A stretch of DNA of 42,707 bases, from positions 1-42,707 of the forward strand of contig CAJGCF010000005.1 of the NCBI GenBank assembly GCA_904501865.1. Reading direction: 5' to 3'. Within the stretch, counting starts at the first letter, position 1. Every line of letters begins with the position of its first letter. Source of the stretch: an uncultured Clostridia bacterium. GTDB taxonomy: Bacteria > Bacillota > Clostridia > Oscillospirales > CAG-272. Both the position numbers and the translations under genes were made by a program. The notes beneath the pieces were generated by a model. It had not been told where the DNA came from and ran no database searches. It saw only the letters and a program-made list of their open reading frames with translations. Below, piece after piece: positions 1 through 8,235 of the stretch.

Positions 1-604
1 CGGGGATAACGTAATCTGCGTCGTCAGGATCGCAGTTGGTATCAACGATAGCGATTACCGGAATACCGAGCTTCTTTGCCTCAAGAACTGCGTTCTTTTC
101 CTTGCGGGGATCCACGATGAATATAGCATCGGGAAGCTGCTCCATAGTCTTGATACCGCCGAGGTTCTTCTCGAGGTCGAAGATCTCCTTCTGGAGCTTT
201 GCAACTTCCTTCTTAGGAAGCATGTCGAACGTGCCATCCTCTGCCATCTTGTTAAGGCTATTGAGTCTTGCGATGGATCTCTTGATGGTCTTGAAGTTTG
301 TCATCATACCGCCGGGCCAACGTACGTTTACATAGTACTGTCCGCAACGAACTGCTTCTTCTTTAATAGCCTCTGCAGCCTGCTTCTTTGTTCCTACGAA
401 AAGAACGTTTCCGTTGTTTGCAGCGAGCTCACGAACGAACATGTAAGCTTCTTCAAACTTCTTAACGGTCTTCTGAAGGTCGATGATGTAGATGCCGTTT
501 CTTTCTGTGAAGATGTACTCCTGCATCTTAGGATTCCATCTTCTTGTGTGATGTCCGAAATGGACGCCAGCTTCAAGGAGCTGCTTGATTGAGATTACAG
601 ACAT
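1..604 (-). CDS. rpsB: 30S ribosomal protein S2 (partial, C-terminus off window)
   Basis: Small-subunit ribosomal protein S2, which sits at the head/body junction of the 30S subunit and is needed to load S1. About 200 codons are visible, reading from the start at 604 to the left edge; the C-terminal part lies outside the window. The N-terminus shows the S2 hallmarks: a GVHFGHHTRRWNPKM stretch near residue 13, then IYIIDLQKT, FVGTKKQA and the WPGGMMTNF motif, followed by PDAIFIVDP. The ATG is preceded by a strong GGAGG site, and a consensus promoter lies about 135 bases upstream, leaving a leader of roughly 130 bases. In Firmicutes tsf (EF-Ts) normally follows, which would be outside the window. 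Identity is certain; only completeness is not. Confidence 0.97.
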   Translation of the reverse strand, partial: MSVISIKQLLEAGVHFGHHTRRWNPKMQEYIFTERNGIYIIDLQKTVKKFEEAYMFVRELAANNGNVLFVGTKKQAAEAIKEEAVRCGQYYVNVRWPGGMMTNFKTIKRSIARLNSLNKMAEDGTFDMLPKKEVAKLQKEIFDLEKNLGGIKTMEQLPDAIFIVDPRKEKNAVLEAKKLGIPVIAIVDTNCDPDDADYVIP

Positions 605-738
605 TTTTATGTCCTCCTTCGGTTTTTCCACCACAGCGGCTTGGCGGCACAATCCCTTTTGAGCAAAAGAGACACCGATACCGTAACGTGCGGCTGTGTG
701 TGTATTATTTTTTTGCTGTGCTTTGCACAACGTCGTTA
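605..738 (-). promoter_or_regulatory. Long 5' leader of rpsB, possible autoregulatory structure
   Basis: The distance between the predicted start of transcription (about 732) and the rpsB ATG is about 130 bases, long for a simple leader. Two pairings are visible: a short stem 717-721/725-729 near the 5' end, and a long-range CACAGC/GCTGTG pairing between 693-698 and 632-637 that closes the GC-rich part just before the Shine-Dalgarno site. S2 autoregulates its operon through leader RNA in other bacteria; whether this leader does so is inference. There is no T-tract, so it is not an intrinsic terminator. Confidence 0.35.
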
Positions 739-767
739 ATTATAACATATTAATTAGCACTTTTCAA
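739..767 (-). promoter_or_regulatory. rpsB promoter (sigma-A type)
   Basis: On the minus strand a TTGAAA -35 box (762-767) and a TATAAT -10 box (739-744) are separated by exactly 17 bases. The site lies between the stop of the ylmC/ymxH-like gene and rpsB, so rpsB is transcribed independently of that gene. Confidence 0.8.
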
Positions 768-801
768 TAGTCCATTGTGATATTTACAAATTATTTACAA
801 T

Positions 802-1095
802 TTACTTGGGTTTTCTACGGCATTTCCCCGAAAAGCATGAGCTTAGCTCGTTTTGCGGAAGCTTTACAAGTATTGCGTCCTCACCTATGCATTCTATCTT
901 GCACCAGGGTATCAAATATTCTTCCTTGTCCCGACAGAACAATGAAAATCCCTGACCGCGTCCCGTGACCGTAAATGCCAATATTCTCCCGTCATCAAGG
1001 TCTATCTCAAAATCGCAGGGATATCCGAGGCACTCTCCTCCGCATAGATTGATGACCTCCAGCTCTCTGAGGTCCACCGTGCTTATTCTTCGCAT
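802..1095 (-). CDS. YlmC/YmxH family sporulation protein (PRC-barrel)
   Basis: A 97-residue protein of the YlmC/YmxH family, small PRC-barrel-like proteins conserved in endospore-forming Firmicutes and named for their link to sporulation; the molecular role is unknown. The sequence has the family's opening, with an RRISTVDLRELEVIN start, a GECLGYPCDFEID segment and GRILAFTV, then a second strand-rich half ending in PWCKIECIGEDAILVK. Length matches the family (80-100 residues). A GAGGAGG site stands before the ATG. It lies immediately 5' of rpsB but is separated by the rpsB promoter, and a -10-like box lies just upstream at 1128-1133. The last 15 residues, rich in Cys, Lys and Arg, look unstructured. 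Confidence 0.85.
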   Translation of the reverse strand: MRRISTVDLRELEVINLCGGECLGYPCDFEIDLDDGRILAFTVTGRGQGFSLFCRDKEEYLIPWCKIECIGEDAILVKLPQNELSSCFSGKCRRKPK

Positions 1096-1127
1096 ATAAT
1101 TACCTCCTCACAATAGGGTTTTGTGTA

Positions 1128-1135
1128 ATTATATG
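1128..1135 (-). promoter_or_regulatory. Candidate -10 box for the ylmC/ymxH-like gene
   Basis: The minus strand reads CATATAAT here, which contains a perfect TATAAT and also fits the CATANNNT form of sporulation sigma-E -10 boxes. No good -35 box for sigma-A is found 16-18 bases upstream, so the assignment of sigma factor is open. The gene must have its own promoter because the upstream operon ends at the hairpin at 1155-1191. Confidence 0.35.
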
Positions 1136-1154
1136 CAAAACTGCCATATTGAAA

Positions 1155-1191
1155 TAACGCCCAAGGGATCAAATATCACCCTTGGGCGTTA
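1155..1191 (-). terminator. Hairpin terminator ending the ruvC-to-P-type-ATPase operon
   Basis: A 13-bp perfect inverted repeat (1155-1167 with 1179-1191, core GCCCAAGGG/CCCTTGGGC) with an 11-base loop starts six bases after the ATPase stop codon. On the minus strand it is followed by ATTTCAAT, a weak T-run, so termination may be partial. Confidence 0.65.
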
Positions 1192-1196
1192 ATTTA

Positions 1197-3956
1197 TCAT
1201 TTATTTTTAAATAACTTTCTCTCTATCAGATGTGCCACAGATATCGCTATTACGTAAAGCAATATGTATCCGGGCAATATCAGAAATTCAGTGTCGCCGA
1301 TTCCGTTCGGGAAGAACTCCCCGACCACCGTAGCCTGCGTTGACAGGGCAGATATTCCAAGCAACAAGGCGTATCCAAACAATGCTCTCAGCCAGCAGCT
1401 GCGTCTTCCCTCTCCGCGCTTGTTGAACTCAAGGTTGATGATAAACAGCTCTGCAAACAAAGTAAGCAGGAGACCGAGATATATGACCATAGTATAGCTG
1501 GTATCTGTGCCAAAAACTCCCGTGGCGTCAAGTATCTTCACAGTAATTGCGGTCACTGTCGACACACTTACTCTTGCAATAATGCTGGGTATCTTTTTGG
1601 ATATAGATTCAATAGGATAGCTGATATAGTCCCGCTTTTGCATCAAGAGCTCGGCCTTGGGCTCGGCATCAAGGAACACAAGCAACGCAAGGAAAGCTCC
1701 TACCATCGCAAGCGCCGCTGTTTGTACAGGCAAGAGTAATACGCTGCCCGTTATTACGGACATAGCAGTCATTGACAGCAAACTGCTCATAAGCATTACG
1801 AAAAGCAAAGTTCCTTGTGTTAAAGAAACGTATGCGCCACGTGCGGTCTTGAGAGCATTCACCACGGAACTAAGCCCTCCTCCACTCTCAGAGGTTCTCT
1901 TGACGATAACCTGAGAGATGAGTCTTGTTTGTTGCGAACATCTGAGGTTGGTGTCGTGTCCCTCGGGAGCGAGCTTTTCATATACTGATTCCCTATACTT
2001 TTCCGAGGAATAACGCACAACGTCACAGCTGATAGCAACGTCGGCTCGCGACATTACGTCGTTGAAGCGGTCGTCTATACCATAAGTGGCTACCTTCTTG
2101 CCCGAACGGCGCATAGCGATGATGAGGTTTGCGTATTCGTCAATCGAAAAGCCTACGTATGCACAGTATTGTCCTATTCCGCTCAAAATATCAAGCTTAT
2201 TTTTGCGGAACTCCGACGCCCGAGCTATTCTGCCCCCCAAAAGACATGCAAGATTGGGATCGGAAATAAATATTTCCGTATCTTCATTCTCGTCACTGAG
2301 CAAAACTGTTGTTTTTATTCCCATTTGCTCGAATTTAGGCATCACTTCGGGCAGACAAACCGGTAGGTGTCTATTAAGTGCCACCGCGCCCTCAAACACA
2401 GCCTCTCCGTTTTCCTCGGATACGATATAGAGGCATTGTTTACCTTGTATCGCGCAATCATTCACAAATTTCTTAACGTTGGCAAGGTCGGTATTCAAAA
2501 TATCTCTTACTATGGCATTTTCTCTTAAATGCTTGCAATACGACAATATGCCGCTATCAAAGGTCACAGCCACGCGATAAACACCATCGGGAGTCTCCGC
2601 ACACGCGTATCCGTTATCACTTTTTGAGTCTCCCGCATAGTAAAGAGACTTTATTACCAACGAAGCTCCGCTTATATCAAATCCGCACGATTTTAAGTGC
2701 GCATAAAGAGCGTCAACACACCCATCGGTATAAAACTTATTCTCTATTCCGCTCTCACGAAGAGCCTTTATATACGTATGGATATATGTAAGCAATCTCT
2801 TGCCCGTCTTTGTCTCGGGGGTGAGCTCATTAAGAATTCCCTTTGCAGTATAGGCACTCGAGACGTGACTTGCTCCGCCGCAAAGTCCCGCCGTTCCGAG
2901 AAGAACAAGGTCAGTAACAGACGTGAGCTTGTCAAACGTCTTTACGGTGCGTACGTTGGCGGAAAGGTCCTTTTTGTTTTTACGGGAGGTGCGCTCATTT
3001 CGTGACATCTTACTTATACTATGGGCGATAACATTATGAGCTCCCGCCAAGGCGAGCTCTACTGTCATAAGAGCCACCGAGGATAAAAGCATCATAAAAT
3101 TACTTATAAAGTCTACACCTCGCAAGGTTATCAGGCTCAACAGAGACAAAACTATAAGAGCCGCGGCGCAAACGAAGGTTATCTTATATATCTGCGGTCT
3201 TACCGCCTTTACAAGTTCGGACTCTCCGTCACGGCCTGCCAGAGCTCCGTCCTCCAGGTATTTAGCCAGATACACATCACTGCCCGTAGAAACAACGATA
3301 GCCACTGCCTCTCCCTTAAGAACTGCTGTGCCCGCATAGAGCATATTCCTTGCATCAGGAGCTATAACCGCATCGTCGCGTGTATATTCAATAACATGGT
3401 CCTTACCGACAGTACGGTTTCTGATTCCGTCATCGGTAGAAATTATCTCCTTAACCATCAGGTCCTGGCTGCTCACTATTCTTGCGTCGCACGGCAAAAG
3501 ATCTCCTGCCGAGAGCAATATAACATCTCCCACGACGGCGTTTCTGCCGTCGGTATAGAATTTATTGCCTCCACGCTTTACCTTGACCATAGGGCTTGCA
3601 TATTCCCGTGCCGACTCAAGCTTACGCCGATAGCTCAAGGATATAAGTCCACCTACAAGGGCTCCTGACAAGGCTATAACAAAGACTGACAATCCTTGTA
3701 TTCTGTGTCCAAATACCATAGCAAGCAGAGAAATTATAATAAGTAGCACTACAGAGGGCAAGGTTACTATACAGAGCAGACTTTTGAATACTGAGACTTT
3801 ATCTCCCACGAAAAGCGAATGACGTTTTCCACCCGTATTTCTCTTTTCCTTTTCGAGTCTATTGCGCGCCTCTCTTATAGTAATGCCGTCCGCAAGGTCT
3901 GTCTTGAGATCCTTTTCAATGTCCTTAACGTCATATAGATGCCATTGATTTTCCAT
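1197..3956 (-). CDS. Degenerate P-type (type II) ATPase, probably catalytically inactive
   Basis: The fold is that of a type II cation P-type ATPase (SERCA/PMCA-like): N-terminal cation-ATPase segment (about 6-50), TM1-TM2 (62-111), actuator domain (about 120-240, with GDLLPCDARI), TM3-TM4 (260-312), a cytoplasmic P/N region (320-700) and six C-terminal membrane segments (716-913). Numbering counts from the upstream ATG at 3965. The functional motifs are lost. TGES of the actuator reads STDD (176-179). The DKTGT phosphorylation site reads LLGTAGL (355-361), with no aspartate. The PE(G/A)L ion-site motif of TM4 is absent, and TGD reads LSD. Only the hinge ND (635-636) survives. The frame is intact over 919 codons, so this looks like a maintained pseudoenzyme rather than decay. 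Three ATGs lie in tandem; the third, at 3956, has the best spacing from the AGAGGA site. It follows clpE by about 40 bases and is the last gene of the operon. Substrate unknown. Confidence 0.8.
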   Translation of the reverse strand: MENQWHLYDVKDIEKDLKTDLADGITIREARNRLEKEKRNTGGKRHSLFVGDKVSVFKSLLCIVTLPSVVLLIIISLLAMVFGHRIQGLSVFVIALSGALVGGLISLSYRRKLESAREYASPMVKVKRGGNKFYTDGRNAVVGDVILLSAGDLLPCDARIVSSQDLMVKEIISTDDGIRNRTVGKDHVIEYTRDDAVIAPDARNMLYAGTAVLKGEAVAIVVSTGSDVYLAKYLEDGALAGRDGESELVKAVRPQIYKITFVCAAALIVLSLLSLITLRGVDFISNFMMLLSSVALMTVELALAGAHNVIAHSISKMSRNERTSRKNKKDLSANVRTVKTFDKLTSVTDLVLLGTAGLCGGASHVSSAYTAKGILNELTPETKTGKRLLTYIHTYIKALRESGIENKFYTDGCVDALYAHLKSCGFDISGASLVIKSLYYAGDSKSDNGYACAETPDGVYRVAVTFDSGILSYCKHLRENAIVRDILNTDLANVKKFVNDCAIQGKQCLYIVSEENGEAVFEGAVALNRHLPVCLPEVMPKFEQMGIKTTVLLSDENEDTEIFISDPNLACLLGGRIARASEFRKNKLDILSGIGQYCAYVGFSIDEYANLIIAMRRSGKKVATYGIDDRFNDVMSRADVAISCDVVRYSSEKYRESVYEKLAPEGHDTNLRCSQQTRLISQVIVKRTSESGGGLSSVVNALKTARGAYVSLTQGTLLFVMLMSSLLSMTAMSVITGSVLLLPVQTAALAMVGAFLALLVFLDAEPKAELLMQKRDYISYPIESISKKIPSIIARVSVSTVTAITVKILDATGVFGTDTSYTMVIYLGLLLTLFAELFIINLEFNKRGEGRRSCWLRALFGYALLLGISALSTQATVVGEFFPNGIGDTEFLILPGYILLYVIAISVAHLIERKLFKNK

Positions 3957-3999
3957 TATCATCATTCCTCTCAGGTCTTTGATCTATTGAGTAACGCAA

Positions 4000-6333
4000 T
4001 TACATACATGTCACACAAAGCTCTCCGTCCTTTACAGAAAGATGAGCCTTGGTATAGCTTTGCGTGTAATCAGATATTATCAGCTCCGCAAGCTTATCCT
4101 CCACGTGTCTCTGTATATATCTCCTCATATTTCTCGCTCCGTATTTTTCAGAGAAGGAGTTGTCCGCTATATGAGCCGTAGCCGCCGCGGTGTAGGAAAG
4201 TTGTATTCCCTTTTCCTTGATAGCATCGACAAGCTGGTCGAGCATGATTACCGCTATCTTCTCGAAGTCCTTACGGTCGAGACTGCGGAACGTGATTATT
4301 TCATCAACTCTGTTCATAAACTCTGGACGGAGGAAGCTGGAAAGTGCCTTTTCGGTCTTGTCGGACTGACTCCTTGACGCGTCGCTTGAAAATCCTACTA
4401 TACCGCTTCTGTTTTCCGAGCCCGCGTTGGTGGTCATAACTATAACCGTGTTTTCAAAGTTCACGGTCTTACCGTGGGCATCGGTTATTCTGCCGTCATC
4501 AAGTATCTGAAGCAGGATGTTAAGCACGTCGGGATGAGCCTTCTCTATCTCGTCAAACAATACAACGGAATAAGGTCGGCGGCGTATCTTTTCAGTGAGC
4601 TGTCCCGCATCGTCATAGCCTACGTACCCTGGGGGAGAGCCTATTATCCTTGAAACAGAATGCTTTTCCATAAATTCCGACATATCAAGTCGGATAAGAG
4701 TCTCGGGAGAATCAAAGAGATCTGCCGCAAGCGTCTTGACAAGCTCGGTCTTTCCGACACCCGTAGGGCCTGCGAAAATGAAGGAAACCGGCTTTCTCTT
4801 ATAAGAAATACCTGCTCTGTTGCGCTTGATTGCTCTTGCAACCGCATCCACCGCTACGTCTTGGCCGACAAGGTGTTGCTTAAGCCTTTGAGCAAGACTG
4901 TCTATTCTCGCGTACTCGTTCTCGGTTATAGAAGTTGCGGGAATACCCGTCCAAAGCTCTATAACGTTGGCAAGATGCTCCTCGGTGAGCCTTATATTCT
5001 CGCACTCTCCGCTTATCTCGGAAAGTCTGCCCGACAGGCGAAGCTCCTCAGAATGAACCCTCGCTATCTGTTCGTATTTTTTACGGCTTTCAGTATCGTC
5101 TGAGGTTATCCTTGCCTCAAGCTCCTCTCTCTCTGATTTGAGCGCCAAGAGCTTGTCGTGTATCTCAAACGACTCATTGAGCTCGCTGGACGATAATGAC
5201 AGCTTGGACGCCGCCTCGTCGAGAAGGTCTATGGCTTTATCGGGAAGATATCTGTCGGTGATATATCTCTCCGACAGTATTACCGCGCGAGTGAGTATTG
5301 CCTCGGGAATGTGTATCTTATGAAATTCCTCGTAGTAGTGGCTGATGCCCTTGAGCATCTCGACCGCCTCGGCAATAGAGGGCTCGTTGACCGTAACGGG
5401 TTGGAATCTTCTTTCAAGTGCCGAGTCCTTTTCTATATATTTTCTGTATTCGTTAAGCGTAGTCGCTCCGATTATTCTTATCTCGCCTCTGGAAAGCGCG
5501 GGCTTGAGGATATTCGCCGCGTTCACACTTCCCTCCGCGTCTCCCGTTCCGACGATGTTATGCACCTCATCTATTACAAGTATGACGTTGCCGTGCTCCT
5601 TGACCTCTGCTAAAAGTCCGAGTATTCTTGACTCAAACTGCCCTCTGAACTGTGTTCCCGCGACAAGCGCCGTAAGGTCGACAAGATATATCTCCTTATT
5701 TTTGAGCTTGTACGGCACGTTGCCGTCAGCAATACGTATAGCAAGTCCTTCTGCTATCGCGGTCTTACCAACGCCAGGCTCACCTATAAGGCAGGGATTA
5801 TTCTTCTGTCTGCGGCACAGAGTCTGTATGACTCTCTCAGTCTCCTTGTCTCTTCCAACGATGCGGTCAAGCTTGCCGTCTCTTGCGCTCTGCGTGAGAT
5901 TTTTACAGTACGTAGTTAGGTATTTATAGGTTTTTCCCTGCTTGCCCGCGTCCTTTTTAATTCTGTCCGAGCCCTTGCCTCCGGGAACGACGTTCCCGCC
6001 CTCACTCTTCATAGGCATATTTTCCGCCGCCGCTTTGAGATTATCGAGTATTCCGCTATCTTTAAATAGCTGCGGCAGGTCTATGGCCGGAGCTCCGCCG
6101 TCCTCTCCCTCGTCACCCACGGGGAACATTCCTGCTATCTCGTCCTCCATATTCTCCATCTGCTCGGGCGAGATGCCCATTTTTTTATAAATGTCACCAA
6201 GCATATTCTCAACGGGCAGTCCCATAGACTTGGCGCATTTAACGCAAAGGCCCTGAGAGCTCTTTTCGCCGTTTTCTACCTTGGTCACGAATATTACCGC
6301 CACACGCTTGTGGCAATTAGAACACATTACCAT
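4000..6333 (-). CDS. clpE: ClpE-type Clp ATPase with N-terminal zinc finger
   Basis: HSP100/Clp unfoldase that feeds proteins to ClpP. The N-terminus has a four-cysteine zinc finger (C4, C7, C30, C33) in place of the usual Clp_N repeats, which is the ClpE signature; CtsR and McsA carry related fingers. AAA-1 follows, with Walker A GEPGVGKT (184-191), a FRG pore-loop motif (229-231), Walker B ILVIDE (251-256) and arginines 308-309. A short coiled-coil middle domain spans about 385-440. AAA-2 has Walker A GPTGVGKT (522-529), pore motif GYVGYDD (569-575), Walker B VVLFDE (590-595) and an Arg finger at 675. A VGF tripeptide (646-648) fits the ClpP-docking loop. Length, 777 residues, suits ClpE. 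It sits 18 bases after cvpA in the long operon rather than with ctsR-mcsAB. ClpC is the alternative name, but the finger argues for ClpE. Confidence 0.88.
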   Translation of the reverse strand: MVMCSNCHKRVAVIFVTKVENGEKSSQGLCVKCAKSMGLPVENMLGDIYKKMGISPEQMENMEDEIAGMFPVGDEGEDGGAPAIDLPQLFKDSGILDNLKAAAENMPMKSEGGNVVPGGKGSDRIKKDAGKQGKTYKYLTTYCKNLTQSARDGKLDRIVGRDKETERVIQTLCRRQKNNPCLIGEPGVGKTAIAEGLAIRIADGNVPYKLKNKEIYLVDLTALVAGTQFRGQFESRILGLLAEVKEHGNVILVIDEVHNIVGTGDAEGSVNAANILKPALSRGEIRIIGATTLNEYRKYIEKDSALERRFQPVTVNEPSIAEAVEMLKGISHYYEEFHKIHIPEAILTRAVILSERYITDRYLPDKAIDLLDEAASKLSLSSSELNESFEIHDKLLALKSEREELEARITSDDTESRKKYEQIARVHSEELRLSGRLSEISGECENIRLTEEHLANVIELWTGIPATSITENEYARIDSLAQRLKQHLVGQDVAVDAVARAIKRNRAGISYKRKPVSFIFAGPTGVGKTELVKTLAADLFDSPETLIRLDMSEFMEKHSVSRIIGSPPGYVGYDDAGQLTEKIRRRPYSVVLFDEIEKAHPDVLNILLQILDDGRITDAHGKTVNFENTVIVMTTNAGSENRSGIVGFSSDASRSQSDKTEKALSSFLRPEFMNRVDEIITFRSLDRKDFEKIAVIMLDQLVDAIKEKGIQLSYTAAATAHIADNSFSEKYGARNMRRYIQRHVEDKLAELIISDYTQSYTKAHLSVKDGELCVTCM

Positions 6334-6351
6334 TTTAAGTTCCGCTTTCCT

Positions 6352-6879
6352 TTATTGTATCAGATTTCTTACAAACTCAAATATATTCAAGTCGTACACA
6401 AACTTGAACACATACGAGTCGTAATATATATTCATAAGCTCGGACTTTCCAAGGCTTGACATAAATTCAAGCAAGGAGTAAGCTACGGTGGACAGCAGAG
6501 ACACTGAAAAAATGCCTACCACAAGTCCTAATGTCAATCCGAGCAGCTTATCAAAATTAGTGATTATTGGTATTTTTATCTTGCTGAGCAATCTGATCAC
6601 TACGTGCAACACCGTCAAAGTCACCGTATATATCAACACGTAAGCAAGAATACCTGATATCATATTGATGAGCGACAGTGAGACCGACGCCTCGGTCGCG
6701 GGACCTATCAGCTTATCCGCAAAGAGATCTCCCAATGGGCGTCCAAAAATAACCGAAAACAAAACAGCCACGACAAACTTGCCAAAATGCAGACAGGAGC
6801 ACAAAAATCCCTGACGGTAATACTTTATAGCACAAAAAACGAGCATTGCCACGATAACTATGTCAATGAATATATGCAT
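6352..6879 (-). CDS. CvpA family membrane protein
   Basis: Small integral membrane protein of the CvpA (colicin V production) family, 175 residues with four hydrophobic segments at about 3-22, 30-50, 68-95 and 108-132. The family signatures are the opening FIDIVIVAMLVFCAIKYYRQGF, i.e. the usual D-x(8-12)-G-x-x-x-G-type first helix, and the conserved loop and helix containing FDKLLGLTLGLVVG. CvpA proteins affect cell-envelope integrity and, in Enterobacteria, colicin V secretion; the role in Clostridia is unknown. A GGGAGG site precedes the ATG. Spacing of 25 bases to the DUF5711 gene upstream and 18 bases to clpE downstream shows it is internal to the operon. Confidence 0.8.
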   Translation of the reverse strand: MHIFIDIVIVAMLVFCAIKYYRQGFLCSCLHFGKFVVAVLFSVIFGRPLGDLFADKLIGPATEASVSLSLINMISGILAYVLIYTVTLTVLHVVIRLLSKIKIPIITNFDKLLGLTLGLVVGIFSVSLLSTVAYSLLEFMSSLGKSELMNIYYDSYVFKFVYDLNIFEFVRNLIQ

Positions 6880-6904
6880 AATCCTACCCTCCCTTTTTTA
6901 AATA

Positions 6905-8200
6905 TCAATCGAAAGATAAGTAATGGGCTGATGCGGGTGTGCACACCATCACCTCACCCGTCTCAAAAGCAAGTATCCTCACTCCGTCGTTTTGAAATCC
7001 TACCTTGGTCTGATGCCCCGTTTTCAAGTCTATCCTCAGCACCGCACCGTCCAAAAGAAGATATACGTTACTTTCTGTTAGAGCTATATCTATAACGTCT
7101 CCCGCAACTGATGTAAAGAAAATATTCTTGCCAGAATCATCAAACACAGACACGGTACCCTCAGAGCCTCCGCCCTTTCTCAAGATTACGGCAAATCCGT
7201 AGTCCGAGAATGATGCTCGCGTGAGAGTGCCAGACAGAAAGGTCTCTTTTTTCAGGTCTCCGTTCACGTTATATATGCACACTCTGTCCTGACAAAGAAC
7301 TACCATAGTATCATTTGAGATAAACTCGCAGGAATACGGCATAACTCCGTTTGTGCCAACGCTCGCGCATACCTCCTGCCTTTTACGGTCGATTACGTTC
7401 AGAGAGACCTTGCTCTCCCCGCTCTCCGTGTCAATAGACAACACAGACACGTATCTTCCGTCCTTAGACATTCGCGCTGAGAGAACGTAATCGTTCTTTG
7501 AATACTCCATTTCAAAAGTAAAATCATTATCATATATTCTGACCACGGAGTTATATTTGCGGGACTTTGTAACCACGACAAAGCTTCCGTTATCACACAT
7601 ATGCGCCGAGCTTATCGGGTATTCAAGCTCCTCAGCATAAACCTCGATAAAAGAATTGTAGACCGTCAAAAGCTTTCTTCCCTGGTCATATATCAACGCG
7701 TTTCCGTCCGAGCAGGTTATCTTGGGATTTGTGTAATCACTTCCCTGTGTCATAGTAACTCTACCCGTCGAGGTGAAGAATTTCACCTCGCTGTCCGACG
7801 CCACCGCCAGACCGCCTTTGAATATTCCAAAGTTCTGATTGCTCACAGGCTCCGAGAAATTTAGTGTTTCAGGTCTTGTTTCGGTGTAGCTATGGATATA
7901 CCCGATATCCTTAACCATATAATACACGTTTTCATAGGAAATTATGTTTCCGCCAAGCAAAACGGATATCAGGAGCACAACTGCCAACGCTGTGGCGCAT
8001 ATCACCTTGGCGATACCAAAGCCGTAGGATATCCTTGCCTCCCGAGGACTTGACAAGCCTTCATAATGCGCAAGCTCCTTCTGTCTGTTTTTAACTCTTT
8101 CAACAAGCTTTATGCTCTTTATTTTACCCCATACCGAGTGAAAAAACAAAAATATTTTGCCAAGCAACGATATGTCATCACTTTTCTTATCATTTTTCAA
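6905..8200 (-). CDS. DUF5711 family protein, membrane-anchored beta-propeller-like
   Basis: A 431-residue protein: a basic cytoplasmic N-terminus (1-60), one transmembrane helix (about 66-87), then an extracytoplasmic region rich in short beta-strand repeats ending in D/N-G turns (for example GIFKGGLAVAS, CSDGNALIYDQGRKLL, MSKDGRYVSVLS). This is the arrangement of DUF5711 proteins of Clostridia, whose function is unknown. The start is a TTG at 8200, chosen because a GGAGGAG site lies seven bases upstream and no in-frame ATG fits. It lies 35 bases after truA and 25 bases before cvpA. A role as an envelope sensor or scaffold is only a guess from the topology. Confidence 0.75.
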   Translation of the reverse strand: MKNDKKSDDISLLGKIFLFFHSVWGKIKSIKLVERVKNRQKELAHYEGLSSPREARISYGFGIAKVICATALAVVLLISVLLGGNIISYENVYYMVKDIGYIHSYTETRPETLNFSEPVSNQNFGIFKGGLAVASDSEVKFFTSTGRVTMTQGSDYTNPKITCSDGNALIYDQGRKLLTVYNSFIEVYAEELEYPISSAHMCDNGSFVVVTKSRKYNSVVRIYDNDFTFEMEYSKNDYVLSARMSKDGRYVSVLSIDTESGESKVSLNVIDRKRQEVCASVGTNGVMPYSCEFISNDTMVVLCQDRVCIYNVNGDLKKETFLSGTLTRASFSDYGFAVILRKGGGSEGTVSVFDDSGKNIFFTSVAGDVIDIALTESNVYLLLDGAVLRIDLKTGHQTKVGFQNDGVRILAFETGEVMVCTPASAHYLSFD

Positions 8201-8235
8201 GGCTTATCTCCTCCTTTCACCGAATTTTTACTGCC

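Noticed and set aside
5345..5929. Plus-strand open frame of 194 codons
   Set aside because: Antisense to the first ATPase domain of clpE; Ser/Leu-rich shadow composition.
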